A stretch of 55,507 nucleotides of DNA, from the NCBI GenBank assembly GCA_947166275.1, contig CAMVDP010000012.1, positions 1 through 55,507 on the forward strand, given 5' to 3'. How positions within the stretch are numbered: the first letter of the stretch is position 1; each line of letters begins with the position of its first letter. Source of the stretch: an uncultured Clostridia bacterium. Its GTDB lineage: Bacteria; Bacillota; Clostridia; Oscillospirales; Ruminococcaceae. The notes below the pieces were generated by a model. The model did not search any database, was not told where the DNA came from, and worked only from the letters and a program-made list of their open reading frames with translations. Of the stretch, positions 1 to 9,156 are shown in pieces. The translations under genes and the position numbers were made by a program.

Positions 1-6
1 AGCACC

Positions 7-507
7 TTATGGAGGTGTACGGCGACCAGGGAGGACTTGTCTGCTCGATATCCGATCATCGATTATCTGCGGGAAATCCCCGAATGTTGCCGAAGCCCAG
101 TTCATGAAGTTGTCGGCATAGCTGTTGAAGTTGGTCGCGAGTCCCGAGAGGCTCTGGATGAACTGCGGCACAATGAGGAGCACGAGTCCGGTGAGAAGCC
201 CGAGGGAAAGTATCACGACGATGAATATTGAAAGGTTCTTTATGATCTTGTAGGTCTTGGGGGAGTTTTTCTTTTTCTCCGCCCATTTGCCGAACACCTT
301 ATGGCGGAAGAACTCCACTGCGGGGTTCATAAGATAGGCTATGACGATGCCCCAGAGTATAGGTGCTGCGGCCTCTCCGAGCATATCGAACATCTCGCGC
401 AGATTCGGTATCGCCTGCGCGCTCATCAGCAGGAACCCGCTGACCACTATCACGATGACAGCGAGAATTGCTATCTGTTTATATTTTCGGTTTATCTTTA
501 TTTTCAT
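7..507 (-). pseudogene. AI-2E/PerM-family membrane protein, N-terminal part only
   Basis: The 166-residue product has a short basic start, a membrane segment at about residues 12-32, a second hydrophobic stretch with PILWGIVIAYLMNP at about 49-62, and a third at about 92-115. This is the usual N-terminal layout of AI-2E-family (PF01594-type) transporters, which run to about 350-400 residues with around eight membrane segments. The frame closes at a stop 7 bases from the window edge, and its last 15 or so residues (rich in R, P and S) do not look like the family. Either a frameshift or premature stop has cut the gene, or this is a contig-end artefact. The continuation cannot be seen. The substrate is unknown. 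Family assignment is fairly secure; the pseudogene label is an inference. Confidence 0.55.
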
Positions 508-536
508 ATAACGTTCTCGCTTGATGTGCTTATAAA

Positions 537-690
537 CTGTAAACGGTACGGCATATAGCTTTCTTTTTTCAGAAAAGCACCATACGGTATTGCGCCCCCG
601 CGCTGCGCCATGCAGTCTGTAAATGGTACGGCAGGAACTGCCGGCTGCGAGGCAGATAGCTTTCTTTTTCAGAAAAGTATCATACGGATT
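537..690. repeat. Two diverged copies of a short intergenic repeat
   Basis: The copies lie at about 537-590 and 617-690. Both begin CTGTAAAYGGTACGGCA, then share ATAGCTTTCTTTTT, CAGAAAAG and CATACGG. The second copy has an extra GC-rich hairpin-forming insert between the first two blocks. They lie between the truncated membrane protein and tRNA-Arg and have no coding potential. They look like a dispersed intergenic repeat family. Function unknown. Confidence 0.5.
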
Positions 691-707
691 CGGCGGCGCC
701 GTGCGCC

Positions 708-782
708 TGGCACCCCCTACCGGAATCGAACCGATAACTAACCCTTAGGAGGGGTTTGTTATATCCATTTAACTAAGGAGGC
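708..782 (-). tRNA. tRNA-Arg (anticodon CCU)
   Basis: A full cloverleaf can be drawn on the minus strand. The acceptor stem GCCTCCT pairs with AGGGGGT (with G-U pairs), the D stem is GTTA/TAAC, and the anticodon stem AACCC/GGGTT encloses the loop CTCCTAA with anticodon CCT. The T arm is ATCGG-TTCGATT-CCGGT. The 3' CCA is encoded (708-710). It reads the codon AGG. A promoter lies just upstream at 801-829. Confidence 0.95.
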
Positions 783-800
783 ATAAATATAGCTTTGACT

Positions 801-829
801 ATTATACTACATTCCTTCCGAAAATACAA
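801..829 (-). promoter_or_regulatory. Promoter of tRNA-Arg
   Basis: On the minus strand a -35 TTGTAT (824-829) and a -10 TATAAT (801-806) are separated by exactly 17 bases. The expected start lies about 12 bases before the tRNA 5' end. Confidence 0.7.
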
Positions 830-943
830 GAGTAAAAGGCAAAGTTTTTTCAAAAAAAGCGGATTTTGTGAAAAATGATCATTGATCGCGCGGCAGAGCG
901 GACCTGATATAAAAGCATATCAGTGAAATTTTGTGAGTAAGTA

Positions 944-972
944 TTGACAAACGGGATAAAATAGTGTATAAT
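944..972 (+). promoter_or_regulatory. Consensus sigma-A promoter of the rimP-ribF operon
   Basis: TTGACA (944-949), a 17-base spacer and TATAAT (967-972) match the consensus perfectly. It lies about 55 bases before the rimP start and is the only clear promoter before the nine-gene operon. Confidence 0.88.
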
Positions 973-984
973 ATTGACAGTTTG

Positions 985-1008
985 AGACCGGATTGACAAG
1001 TCCGGTCT
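985..1008 (+). promoter_or_regulatory. Leader hairpin upstream of rimP
   Basis: AGACCGGA (985-992) pairs with TCCGGTCT (1001-1008) around an 8-base loop, followed by an A/T-rich run. It lies at the start of the predicted transcript. It could be a weak attenuator or a 5' stabilising hairpin; which one cannot be told from sequence. Confidence 0.45.
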
Positions 1009-1027
1009 TAAATTTTTAAAAACGGGG

Positions 1028-1504
1028 GTGAGCGGTACGGCGGAAAAAGGCTCAAAGATCGAGGAACTTGCGAGAGCGGCGGTAATGCCCGTGATAGAGC
1101 AGTACGGACTGAAGCTCTGGGATGTGTGCTTCGAAAAAGAGGGCGCGATGTGGTATCTGCGCATACTCGTGGATAAGGATGGCGGACTCGACAGCGATGA
1201 ATGTGAAGAAGTGTCGCGGCCGATCAACGAGATAATCGATAAACAGGATTTCATCAAAAGCGTCGATATCCTTGAGGTAGGCTCGCCCGGGCTCACCAAA
1301 AAGCTGCGCAGGCCGGAACACTTCACGGCGTGTGTCGGTGAGAAGATACGGGTCACGCGCAGAAACGAAAAAGGCAAGGAGTTCAGTGTTTACGGCGTGC
1401 TTGAACAGTATGACGAGACAAACGGCACGTTCGTCATCGACTGCGGCGACAGCAAGGAAACATTTACAGCCGCAGAGTGTGTAAAGGTAAATTCGGACTT
1501 ATAA
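1028..1504 (+). CDS. rimP: Ribosome maturation factor RimP
   Basis: RimP binds the 30S subunit and helps its late assembly. The 158-residue product is of normal family length. It shows the expected N-terminal alpha/beta domain (LDSDECEEVSRPINEIID at about 58-75), the VGSPGLTKKLRRPEHF region at about 87-102, and a small C-terminal SH3-like barrel. The start is GTG at 1028 with GGGG directly before it, so the Shine-Dalgarno spacing is poor and the exact start is uncertain. It is the first gene of the operon and nusA follows within about 30 bases, the classic Firmicute pairing. Confidence 0.93.
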   Translation: MSGTAEKGSKIEELARAAVMPVIEQYGLKLWDVCFEKEGAMWYLRILVDKDGGLDSDECEEVSRPINEIIDKQDFIKSVDILEVGSPGLTKKLRRPEHFTACVGEKIRVTRRNEKGKEFSVYGVLEQYDETNGTFVIDCGDSKETFTAAECVKVNSDL

Positions 1505-1533
1505 TATAATTGTCACAGGAGGAAATGAGTAAA

Positions 1534-2604
1534 ATGGCAAGATCCAATACGGCGGAGTTTATGGAGGCTCTCACCCTGCTCGCGAAGGAGAAGGGAATAG
1601 ACCCCGAGGTCCTTATAGAGAAGATCGAGACAGCGCTTACCACAGCGATAAAGAAGGACTTCCCCAAAAATGAGGACATCCATTACGATATAGATGTTGC
1701 GAGAAACAAGTTCGACGTGTCTATCATGAAGACCGTGGTAGAGGAAGTGACCGACCCCGCTAATGAGATAACGCTCGATGAAGCGCGCCAGGTGAGCAAA
1801 AGGCTCAATGTCGGCGACAAATGCCCGATAAAGGTCGATACCAAGCATCTCGGAAGAATAGCGGTACAGTCCGCGAAGCAGATGATAAAGCAGAGCATCA
1901 AGGAGATCGAGCGTGAACAGCTCGTGGCACAGTGGGGCGGACTTCAGGATTCCGCAGTCTCCGCTGAAGTAAAAAAAGTGGAGACAGACTCGCTCAACGC
2001 TCTGGTAAGTGTCAACGGGACCGAGGTCATGCTCTTCAGGAGCGACCAGATACCTGCCGATGACCTCCATGAGGGCGATGTGATCAAGATATATGTATCG
2101 GGAGTGTCATCTTCGGACAGAAGACCGACCCTGCGCGTTTCGAGAACGCGTCCCGAGCTGATAAAGAGGCTCTTTGAGCTTGAAGTTCCCGAGATAGCGG
2201 ACGGCACCGTCGAAATAAAGTCGGTGAGCCGTGAGGCGGGTTCGAGAAGCAAGATAGCCGTTATAAGCAACAATGAGAACGTTGACGCGCTCGGCGCTTG
2301 TATCGGACCGCACAAGAGCCGTATATCCAAGATATGCGAGGAGCTCTGCGGCGAGAAAATAGATGTGGTGCTGTACAGCGATGACCCGAAGGAGTTCATC
2401 AAGCAGGCTCTCAAGCCCGCGGATGTCATCAGTGTGGATATACCCGATGAGGAAGTAAGAGCTTGCTCGGTAATAGTGCCGGCAGGACAGCTCTCACTCG
2501 CGATAGGCAACAAGGGTCAGAACGCGAAGCTCGCTGCAAAGCTCACGAGATACAAGATAGATATAGAGCCCGAGGGCGGACGCTTCTTTGAAGACAAGAA
2601 CTGA
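1534..2604 (+). CDS. nusA: Transcription termination/antitermination factor NusA
   Basis: NusA binds RNA polymerase and controls pausing, termination and antitermination. The 356-residue product has the N-terminal polymerase-binding domain (about 1-125), an S1 domain (about 130-205), KH1 with IGPHKSRISKICEELCGEKI near residue 257, and KH2 with AIGNKGQNAKLAAKLT near 323. It ends soon after KH2, so it is the short Gram-positive form without the C-terminal acidic repeats of proteobacteria. ATG 1534 was chosen because the AGGAGG at 1517-1522 sits 11 bases before it. The upstream TTG 1510 lies before that site and ATG 1525 is only 2 bases from it. It is second in the operon. Confidence 0.96.
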   Translation: MARSNTAEFMEALTLLAKEKGIDPEVLIEKIETALTTAIKKDFPKNEDIHYDIDVARNKFDVSIMKTVVEEVTDPANEITLDEARQVSKRLNVGDKCPIKVDTKHLGRIAVQSAKQMIKQSIKEIEREQLVAQWGGLQDSAVSAEVKKVETDSLNALVSVNGTEVMLFRSDQIPADDLHEGDVIKIYVSGVSSSDRRPTLRVSRTRPELIKRLFELEVPEIADGTVEIKSVSREAGSRSKIAVISNNENVDALGACIGPHKSRISKICEELCGEKIDVVLYSDDPKEFIKQALKPADVISVDIPDEEVRACSVIVPAGQLSLAIGNKGQNAKLAAKLTRYKIDIEPEGGRFFEDKN

Positions 2605-2622
2605 TACGGAGACTGAAATACG

Positions 2623-2886
2623 ATGGGAAAGAACATACCGCTCCGCAAATGCCTCGGGTGCGATGAGATGCTCGGGAAGAAGGGCATGCTCCGGGTCGTG
2701 AGGACGAAGGACGGCGAGATAAGCATTGACCTTACGGGCAAGATGTCCGGGCGCGGCGCGTATGTATGCCGCGATGCGGAGTGCCTTGAAAAGGCAAGGC
2801 GGAAGAAAAGCCTCGAGCGTGCGCTGAAATGTACGATACCGCCCGAGACATACGACAGCCTCAAGGAGCAGATACAGGATGAATAA
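2623..2886 (+). CDS. rnpM: YlxR/RnpM family RNA-binding protein
   Basis: This 87-residue basic protein has the family hallmarks RKCLGCDEM near residue 8 and GRGAYVCRD near 44. In Bacillus subtilis the YlxR protein (RnpM) binds and modulates RNase P; the role here is inferred from family and position. It sits between nusA and the L7Ae-like gene, the usual place, and its last 8 bases overlap the next gene, which suggests translational coupling. The short C-terminal helix is rich in Lys and Arg. Length is typical. Confidence 0.92.
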   Translation: MGKNIPLRKCLGCDEMLGKKGMLRVVRTKDGEISIDLTGKMSGRGAYVCRDAECLEKARRKKSLERALKCTIPPETYDSLKEQIQDE

Positions 2887-3184
2887 CAGACTTGCGACGC
2901 TCGGGCTGTGCAGACGGGCAGGAAAGCTCGTGCTCGGGTTCGACGCGGTGATCGCGGAGATAAAGGCTCCGAAGAAAAAAGTGAGCGGAGTGCTGCTTGC
3001 GGCTGACCTGTCGGAGAAAACAAAAAAAGAAGTTCGATACGAATGTGAAAAAGCGGGAACGGCGGTCGAGGAGATACCGGAAACGCTTGACGATATCAAA
3101 CAGATAACAGGCAAGAGAGCGGGAGTTATAGCCGTTCTCGATGACGGACTTTACGGTTCGGCAATAAAAACAATCACTCATTGA
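2879..3184 (+). CDS. YlxQ-like L7Ae/L30e-family ribosomal protein homologue
   Basis: The 101-residue product is a single L7Ae/L30e fold domain. It starts with [17 protein letters not shown], the typical K-turn RNA-binding entry, and continues to [15 protein letters not shown]. Family members bind kink-turn RNA; the cellular role of YlxQ is not settled. Its start lies inside the end of rnpM and it runs to within 15 bases of the infB start, so the genes are co-translated. Length and position match the conserved nusA-infB block. Confidence 0.9.
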   Translation: MNNRLATLGLCRRAGKLVLGFDAVIAEIKAPKKKVSGVLLAADLSEKTKKEVRYECEKAGTAVEEIPETLDDIKQITGKRAGVIAVLDDGLYGSAIKTITH

Positions 3185-3198
3185 CCGGGGGAAAACGA

Positions 3199-5787
3199 AT
3201 GGCAACAAAAGAGCAGAAATGCAAAATAAAGGACGCGGCTAAGGATTTGAACCTTACGGCGAACGATATCATTGAGATCGTGAAGGAACGGACGGGCGCT
3301 GAAAAGAAGCCTGCCGGGTCGCTTCTGGCTTCGGAAATGAATATCGTGCTTGAATACGTCTCGCAGAAGCATCAGGTGAAGAATTTTGACGCTTATTTTG
3401 CGACTGCCGCCAACAAGGAAAAGACGGAAAAGAAGGCGGCTCCGGCAAAGGCGAAGCCTGCACCAAAGGCCGCGAAGGCGGATAAGCCTGAAAAGCCGGA
3501 AAAGCCTGCCGTAAAGGATAAGACCGAGAAATCTGCGGATAATAAGAAAGAGCCGGTAAAGGAGACTCCGAAGGAGCCGTCCGGGGAGCCGGTGAAGGAG
3601 ACTGCTGTAAAGGCGCCTGCAAAGCCTCAGCAGCCCGTGCAGCAGACCAGAAGCTCTGAAAAGCCCCAGGAGCCGCGCCGCAAGGAGAACAAGCCTGTAC
3701 CGCGCCCTGTCGCAGCAAAGGTGGATCTAAGCACGGTCAAGACCAACGACCCGCCCAAGGCTAAAGTCAAGGGTGAAGCCGTACAGAGAGGCGAGGTGGT
3801 CACAAAGCGCGTTGACACAAGAGGAAGCTATGTCGACCTCGACAAGTACAACGAGCGCTATGAGACCATGGCGTCGCAGAAGAACGGCAGCGGCGGACGC
3901 AGAGATGACAGCTTCTCGAAGAAGCAGAAGATAAACCAGAAATCACAGCAGAAGGGCCGTGACAAGTTCGGCGGCAAGAACCGTGAGACCGAGGCGCAGA
4001 AGCTAAAGCGTCTTGAGCTTGAGCGCGCGAGAAAGCAGCAGCTCAAGGTGCAGATCCCCGATGAGATCGTGGTTTCCGAGCTTGCGCAGCGCCTGAAGGT
4101 GACAGCTACCGAGGTCATCAAGAAGTTAATGATGCTCGGAGAGATGTGCACCATAAATCAGGTCATAGACTTTGACACCGCGGCACTCGTTGCGGAGGAG
4201 CTCGGCGCGAAGGTCGAGAAGGAAGTCGTTGTGACCATTGAGGAGAGACTGTTCGAGGTAGACGAGGATAAGGAAGAAGACCTCAAGCCCCGTCCGCCGG
4301 TCGTTGTTGTCATGGGTCACGTAGACCATGGTAAGACATCGCTTCTCGACAGGATCCGCCACGCTTCGGTCGCAAGCGGTGAGGCGGGAGGAATTACCCA
4401 GCACATCGGTGCTTACCGTGTCAATGCCGGCGGCAAGGACATCACGTTCCTCGACACCCCCGGACATGAGGCGTTCACAGCTATGCGTGCGCGCGGCGCG
4501 AATATGACGGATATCGCTATCCTCGTTGTTGCGGCGGACGACGGTATCATGCCGCAGACCGTTGAGGCTATCAATCACGCGAAGGCTGCGGGAGTAAGCA
4601 TAATCGTAGCTATCAACAAGATGGATAAAGAAGGTGCGAACCCCGAGAAGATAAAGCAGGCGCTCACCGAGCACGACCTCGTTATCGAGGAGTGGGGCGG
4701 CGACATAATCTGCGTACCTGTGTCGGCAAAGACCGGCGAGGGTATCGACAACCTGCTCGAAATGGTGAACCTTACGGCAGAAGTGCTCGATCTTAAAGCC
4801 AACCCCGACAGACTCGCGAAGGGCGCAGTCGTCGAGGCAAGACTTGACAAGGGCAAAGGTCCGGTAGCGACACTGCTCGTACAGAACGGTACTCTGCATA
4901 CCGGCGACATCATCATCGCGGGTACGTCGGTAGGACATGTGCGCGTTATGCGCGATGACCGCGGCAAGGTGGTCAAGGACGCAGGTCCGTCCACTCCTGT
5001 GGAGGTAATGGGACTCTCCGAGGTGCCGAGCGCAGGCGACAGCTTCGCGGTCGTAGAGGACGAGAAGCTTGCACGTGAGCTCGTTGAGAAGCGTAAGTTC
5101 GACGCGAAAGAGGAGCAGTTCAAGCTCTACAAGAAGGTTACGCTCGATAACCTGTTCTCGCAGATAGAAGAGGGCGAGATGAAGACCCTGCCGATCATCG
5201 TGAAGGCGGACGTTCAGGGCTCCGTCGAGGCGGTAAGACAGTCGCTTGAAAAGCTATCGAACAACGAAGTGCGCGTTCAGGTCATCCATGGTGCGGTCGG
5301 CGCTATCAGCGAGAGCGATGTAATGCTCGCGAACGCGTCCAACGCTATAATCGTAGGCTTCAATGTGCGTCCTCACCCGGACGCTGCCGAGAGCGCAAAG
5401 CGTGACGGTGTTGATATCCGTCTGTATCGCATCATCTACGATGCTATCGAGGAGGTCGAGGCTTCCATCAAGGGCATGCTTGCTCCGAAGTTCAGAGACG
5501 TTGACTGTGCGCGCATCGAAGTCCGTCAGGTATACAAGATCACCGGTGTCGGTGTTGTCGCAGGCTGCTACGTGCTTTCCGGCAAGGTGGAGCGCAAGTG
5601 CAGCATCCGTGTGGTACGTGACGGTATAGTTGTCGCAGAGGACAAGATCGGCGGACTGCGCCGCTTCAAGGACGACGTAAAGGAAGTCGCGGAGGGCTAC
5701 GAGTGCGGCATCAGCCTTGAAAAGTTCAGCGATATCAAGGAAGGCGATATCTTTGAAGCCTATATCACCGAGGAATACCGCGACTGA
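3199..5787 (+). CDS. infB: Translation initiation factor IF-2
   Basis: IF-2 is the GTPase that brings initiator tRNA to the ribosome and promotes subunit joining. The 862-residue product has an IF2-N domain at about 1-55, a long Lys/Pro/Ala/Glu-rich linker to about 270, a second IF2-N domain near 280-330, and the G domain from about 368. The G domain has GHVDHGKTS (G1), GGITQHIGA (G2), DTPGHE (G3), NKMDK (G4) and SAK (G5). Beta-barrel and C-terminal domains follow. ATG 3199 was chosen over an in-frame TTG at 3181 because GGGGG lies 7 bases before the ATG, and the TTG overlaps the previous gene's stop. Confidence 0.97.
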   Translation: MATKEQKCKIKDAAKDLNLTANDIIEIVKERTGAEKKPAGSLLASEMNIVLEYVSQKHQVKNFDAYFATAANKEKTEKKAAPAKAKPAPKAAKADKPEKPEKPAVKDKTEKSADNKKEPVKETPKEPSGEPVKETAVKAPAKPQQPVQQTRSSEKPQEPRRKENKPVPRPVAAKVDLSTVKTNDPPKAKVKGEAVQRGEVVTKRVDTRGSYVDLDKYNERYETMASQKNGSGGRRDDSFSKKQKINQKSQQKGRDKFGGKNRETEAQKLKRLELERARKQQLKVQIPDEIVVSELAQRLKVTATEVIKKLMMLGEMCTINQVIDFDTAALVAEELGAKVEKEVVVTIEERLFEVDEDKEEDLKPRPPVVVVMGHVDHGKTSLLDRIRHASVASGEAGGITQHIGAYRVNAGGKDITFLDTPGHEAFTAMRARGANMTDIAILVVAADDGIMPQTVEAINHAKAAGVSIIVAINKMDKEGANPEKIKQALTEHDLVIEEWGGDIICVPVSAKTGEGIDNLLEMVNLTAEVLDLKANPDRLAKGAVVEARLDKGKGPVATLLVQNGTLHTGDIIIAGTSVGHVRVMRDDRGKVVKDAGPSTPVEVMGLSEVPSAGDSFAVVEDEKLARELVEKRKFDAKEEQFKLYKKVTLDNLFSQIEEGEMKTLPIIVKADVQGSVEAVRQSLEKLSNNEVRVQVIHGAVGAISESDVMLANASNAIIVGFNVRPHPDAAESAKRDGVDIRLYRIIYDAIEEVEASIKGMLAPKFRDVDCARIEVRQVYKITGVGVVAGCYVLSGKVERKCSIRVVRDGIVVAEDKIGGLRRFKDDVKEVAEGYECGISLEKFSDIKEGDIFEAYITEEYRD

Positions 5788-5808
5788 TAGAAAAAAGGGG
5801 GTCGGCTT

Positions 5809-6198
5809 ATGGCTAACCACAATTTAGGCAGACTGACCGAGGACGTAAAGCGCGAGATATCAGCCGCCCTTCCCGAAATAAAGGATCCGCGTGTGAGCGG
5901 GGAGATAGTTTCGGTGTCAAGGGTGGAGATAACGAGCGATCTTTCGTATTGTAAGATATATGTGTCCGTGCTCGGTGACGAGGAAAAGACGGACGGTGCG
6001 GTGAAGGCGCTGGAAAAATCGGCGGGATTCATCGTGAGACGCATAAACGCGCGTATCAAGATGCGCAAAATGCCAAGGCTCATATTCCTGCCCGATAATT
6101 CGCAGGAGTATTACGAGCGGATAACCGGTATCATAGACAAGCTGCACATCCGCGGAGACGAGGATGAAGGCGGAGACGGCGATAACGACGAAGAATGA
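5809..6198 (+). CDS. rbfA: 30S ribosome-binding factor RbfA
   Basis: RbfA binds the pre-30S particle and helps 16S rRNA 5'-end maturation. The 129-residue protein has the KH-like fold signatures REISAALPEIKDPRVSG at about 12-28 and YCKIYVSVLGDEE at about 46-58, with MRKMPRLIF near 84. The C-terminal tail is strongly acidic (Asp/Glu/Gly). AAAAAAGGGGG lies just before the ATG. The gene follows infB by 21 bases and belongs to the same operon. Confidence 0.94.
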   Translation: MANHNLGRLTEDVKREISAALPEIKDPRVSGEIVSVSRVEITSDLSYCKIYVSVLGDEEKTDGAVKALEKSAGFIVRRINARIKMRKMPRLIFLPDNSQEYYERITGIIDKLHIRGDEDEGGDGDNDEE

Positions 6199-6218
6199 CA
6201 GCAAAGGGAGGCGCGGTA

Positions 6219-7184
6219 ATGAGTTCGGAACGAATAGGCTTCGGAGAGGCGGCAGCCTTTATCCGTGAGCATGACAACTTTATCATAATATCCCATGCCA
6301 ATCCCGACGGCGATACCATCGGGTGCGCCTTCGGACTCTGCAGGGCGCTCCGCAGGCTCGGAAAGCGGGCTGAAAACATCTGCGCCGATGAGATATCGTC
6401 GCGCTTCGATTTCATGCGTGAGGGAATGGAGAAACAGGAGTTCGCCCCCGAGACCTACATTACCGTTGATGTGGCGGACAGGAAGCTGCTCGGCGACTTT
6501 GAAAAGCTGTACGGCGATAAGATCGCGCTTGCCATCGACCATCACGTTTCGCACTTGGATTTCGCGGAGCGCCTGCTTCTTGAGCCGGACGCAGCTGCGG
6601 CAGCGCAGACGGTGTATAAGCTGATAAAGGAGCTCGATTCCGGGATCATTGACGCGAAGATAGCAGAGTGCCTGTACACGGGCATTTCCACTGACTCGGG
6701 AAGCTTCAAGTATTCCTGCGCCAACGCTGAAACACACCGTATCGCGGCGGAGCTTCTGGATCACGATTTCGACCACGCGAGAATAGATTATGTGTTCTTC
6801 GACATGAAGACTAAAGCGAGGATATCCCTCGAGGAAAAGATATACCGCGATATCGAGTACTATTTTGGCGGGAAGTGCGCAGTTGTGGCTCTCACAAAGG
6901 AGCAGCTCGCGAGTGTCGACTCCGAGGACAGCAACGGACTTTCGGCGATACCGCGCATGATAGAGGGCGTGGAGGTCGGAGTCGTGTTCAAGCAGCGCGG
7001 CAACGGCAGTTGGAAAGCGTCGCTGCGCTCAAACTCGAACGTCAATGTACAGAAAATATGCTCGGTATTCGGCGGAGGCGGACATATCAAGGCCGCAGGC
7101 TGTTCGTTCAGCGGTCTCAGCCTCGATGAAGCGAAGAAACAGCTTACCGATGAGATAGGAAAGGCTCTTGAATGGACGGAATAA
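6219..7184 (+). CDS. nrnA: DHH-family phosphoesterase, NrnA-like oligoribonuclease/pAp phosphatase
   Basis: NrnA-type enzymes degrade very short RNAs and pAp with a Mn-dependent DHH active site. The 321-residue product has SHANPDGDTIG at about 25-35 (motif I), VDVAD near 89, DHH near 106-108, STDSG near 156 and the C-terminal DHHA1 substrate loop GGGGHIKAAG near 285-294. ATG 6219 was chosen because AGGGAGG lies 7 bases before it; an in-frame ATG at 6195 overlaps the rbfA stop but lacks a site. Its end overlaps truB by 13 bases. The neighbourhood (rbfA-nrnA-truB) is conserved in Firmicutes. Confidence 0.9.
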   Translation: MSSERIGFGEAAAFIREHDNFIIISHANPDGDTIGCAFGLCRALRRLGKRAENICADEISSRFDFMREGMEKQEFAPETYITVDVADRKLLGDFEKLYGDKIALAIDHHVSHLDFAERLLLEPDAAAAAQTVYKLIKELDSGIIDAKIAECLYTGISTDSGSFKYSCANAETHRIAAELLDHDFDHARIDYVFFDMKTKARISLEEKIYRDIEYYFGGKCAVVALTKEQLASVDSEDSNGLSAIPRMIEGVEVGVVFKQRGNGSWKASLRSNSNVNVQKICSVFGGGGHIKAAGCSFSGLSLDEAKKQLTDEIGKALEWTE

Positions 7185-8173
7185 TCTGCATATATAAGGA
7201 AAAGGGCTACACATCGTTCGATGTCGTAGCTATAATGCGCAGGTTTTGCGGAACAAAGAAGATAGGTCACGGTGGAACCCTCGATCCCATGGCGGAGGGG
7301 GTTCTTCCCATTTTTGTGGGAAATGCGACGAAGGCGGTCGACTACTGTCCGGACAGTACCAAGGAGTACCGTGCGGGAATACGCTTCGGTGTGACCACGG
7401 ATACGCAGGACTTTACAGGCAAGGTGCTTGCCACCAGTGACGCACAGGTCTCCCAGAACGCACAGTACGTGCTCAAATCGAAGTTCACCGGCGAGCTTAT
7501 GCAGACCCCGCCGATGTACAGCGCAGTACAGGTGGACGGAAAGCGGCTGTACGAGCTTGCGCGCAAAGGCATAGAGGTCGAGCGTGAGCCGAGAGCGATA
7601 CAGGTATACTCGCTTGAGTTCGACGATTTTAAGGATAATACGGCGACGATGACGGTTTCCTGCTCAAAGGGGACATACATCAGGACGTTGATACACGATA
7701 TGGGCGTGGAGCTCGGTACAGGCGCGATAATGACGAGCCTTGTGCGCACACGCTCGGGAAACTTCACACTGCGTGACTGCTATAAGCTGTCAGAGGTCCG
7801 TGAGGCGAGCGAACGAGGCGGCAAGGACGCGGTGGAAGAGCTGCTGATGCCGCTCGATATCATATTCAACGCGCTGCCCGCGGCGAGGCTGAACGAAATA
7901 CAGACCCGGATGTTCCTCAACGGGGTCGTGCTCGATATCGGCCGTGTGAGCCTTGACCGTCAGCAGGGTCCGTTCAGGGTGCTCTCGGCGGCGGGTAAGG
8001 TCATAGCGATAGCGGAGAAAGGCGAAAACTCCGACCTCGCGGTGATACAGCGTTTTTTCGGAGGTCCGGATAAAAAGCCCGAGGATGAGAACGGTACCGG
8101 CGACGAGTCCAGTGAAGACGGTCCCTCAAGCAGGCTCAAGGACGTTTCCGGACTGAAAGGCGTGAAACTGTAA
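7172..8173 (+). CDS. truB: tRNA pseudouridine(55) synthase TruB
   Basis: TruB makes pseudouridine 55 in the T loop of most tRNAs. The catalytic motif GGTLDPMAEGVLP is present with the catalytic Asp at residue 38. YRAGIRFGVTTDTQD (about 67-81), MYSAVQVDGKRLYELAR (about 113-129) and KGTYIRTLIHDMG (about 167-179) are further family blocks. The 333-residue length is slightly long because of a charged C-terminal tail (Asp/Glu/Gly/Ser) of about 40 residues. The start overlaps nrnA by 13 bases, and the stop overlaps the ribF start as TAATG, so translation is probably coupled. Confidence 0.95.
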   Translation: MDGIICIYKEKGYTSFDVVAIMRRFCGTKKIGHGGTLDPMAEGVLPIFVGNATKAVDYCPDSTKEYRAGIRFGVTTDTQDFTGKVLATSDAQVSQNAQYVLKSKFTGELMQTPPMYSAVQVDGKRLYELARKGIEVEREPRAIQVYSLEFDDFKDNTATMTVSCSKGTYIRTLIHDMGVELGTGAIMTSLVRTRSGNFTLRDCYKLSEVREASERGGKDAVEELLMPLDIIFNALPAARLNEIQTRMFLNGVVLDIGRVSLDRQQGPFRVLSAAGKVIAIAEKGENSDLAVIQRFFGGPDKKPEDENGTGDESSEDGPSSRLKDVSGLKGVKL

Positions 8174-9069
8174 TGGCGCTGACTGACAAAAAAACGATAG
8201 CGGTGCTCGGGATGTTTGACGGCATGCACCTCGGGCACCGTGCCGTGTTCGAGCGGGCGCAGCGGATAAAGATGATGACGGGACTTCCGATAGCGGTGTT
8301 TACGTTCCGTGTCGATGTATTGCTGCCGAAGTTCGGCGGACGGCGGGATATACTGCTTATGAGCGCTCCCGACCGTCGTAAAGAGATCGAAGCTCTCGAT
8401 GCCGGGCTGATAACGGAGGCCACGAAAGACTTCCTCGATCTGAACCCGGAGGAGTTCTTCGACAGCAGGATAAAAAAGGCGTTCAATGCGGGATTTGTTG
8501 TGTGCGGCGAGGATTTTCGCTTTGGCAAGGGTCGTGCGGGCGATGTGGAAACGCTGAAAGCGCTGTGCGAAGGCTGCGGTATGGAGCTTTGCACTGTACC
8601 GATAGCGCGCGGAGGCAAGCCGTTCATGCCGATAAGCTCCACGAGGATACGCGAGATGCTGCGTGAGGGCGATATCACGGGGGCGAACGAGCTTCTCGGG
8701 CATGAGATGTACTATACTCTGCCCGTGGAAAGCGGCAGGCAGCTCGGGAGGACGATTGGCTTCCCGACGATAAATCAGCGGATACCGGAGATCATGGTAC
8801 GCCCGAAATATGGGGTCTATGCGAGCCGGGTGGTAATTGACGGTACGGAATACCCCGCCATGACCGATATCGGCGTGAAACCCACGGTGGAGTCTGACGG
8901 CTCCGAGATAATGGAGACGCACATCATAGGCTTTGACGGCGACCTGTACGGCAGCACCGTGAGGGTGTATCTGCGCGGATATATCCGCGGGGAAAAGAAA
9001 TTCAGAGATATCGGAGAGCTTAAAGAGCAGCTCGCGTCCGATAAGGAAAATGCGGTCACGCATAAATAA
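8173..9069 (+). CDS. ribF: Bifunctional riboflavin kinase/FMN adenylyltransferase
   Basis: RibF phosphorylates riboflavin to FMN and adenylylates it to FAD. The nucleotidyltransferase domain shows GMFDGMHLGH at residues 13-22 (the usual form is GNFDGVHLGH) and ISSTRIR near 155-161. The kinase domain begins near 180 with GRTIGFPTIN near 193 and KYGVYAS near 215. The 298 residues cover both domains. It is the last gene of the operon; truB-ribF adjacency is conserved. A short gap with a weak GC/T-rich hairpin (about 9069-9092) and then a new Shine-Dalgarno separate it from the ABC genes. Confidence 0.94.
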   Translation: MALTDKKTIAVLGMFDGMHLGHRAVFERAQRIKMMTGLPIAVFTFRVDVLLPKFGGRRDILLMSAPDRRKEIEALDAGLITEATKDFLDLNPEEFFDSRIKKAFNAGFVVCGEDFRFGKGRAGDVETLKALCEGCGMELCTVPIARGGKPFMPISSTRIREMLREGDITGANELLGHEMYYTLPVESGRQLGRTIGFPTINQRIPEIMVRPKYGVYASRVVIDGTEYPAMTDIGVKPTVESDGSEIMETHIIGFDGDLYGSTVRVYLRGYIRGEKKFRDIGELKEQLASDKENAVTHK

Positions 9070-9156
9070 CGGCTTTTTCGCGGTTTTTTCATTTATATTT
9101 CACTTATATATAGTATCATATACCAAGCAAATAACATGATCGGAGGTAGATCTGAC

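Noticed and set aside
3181-3198. TTG start of infB at 3181
   Set aside because: It overlaps the stop of the previous gene, and the GGGGG site lies between it and ATG 3199.
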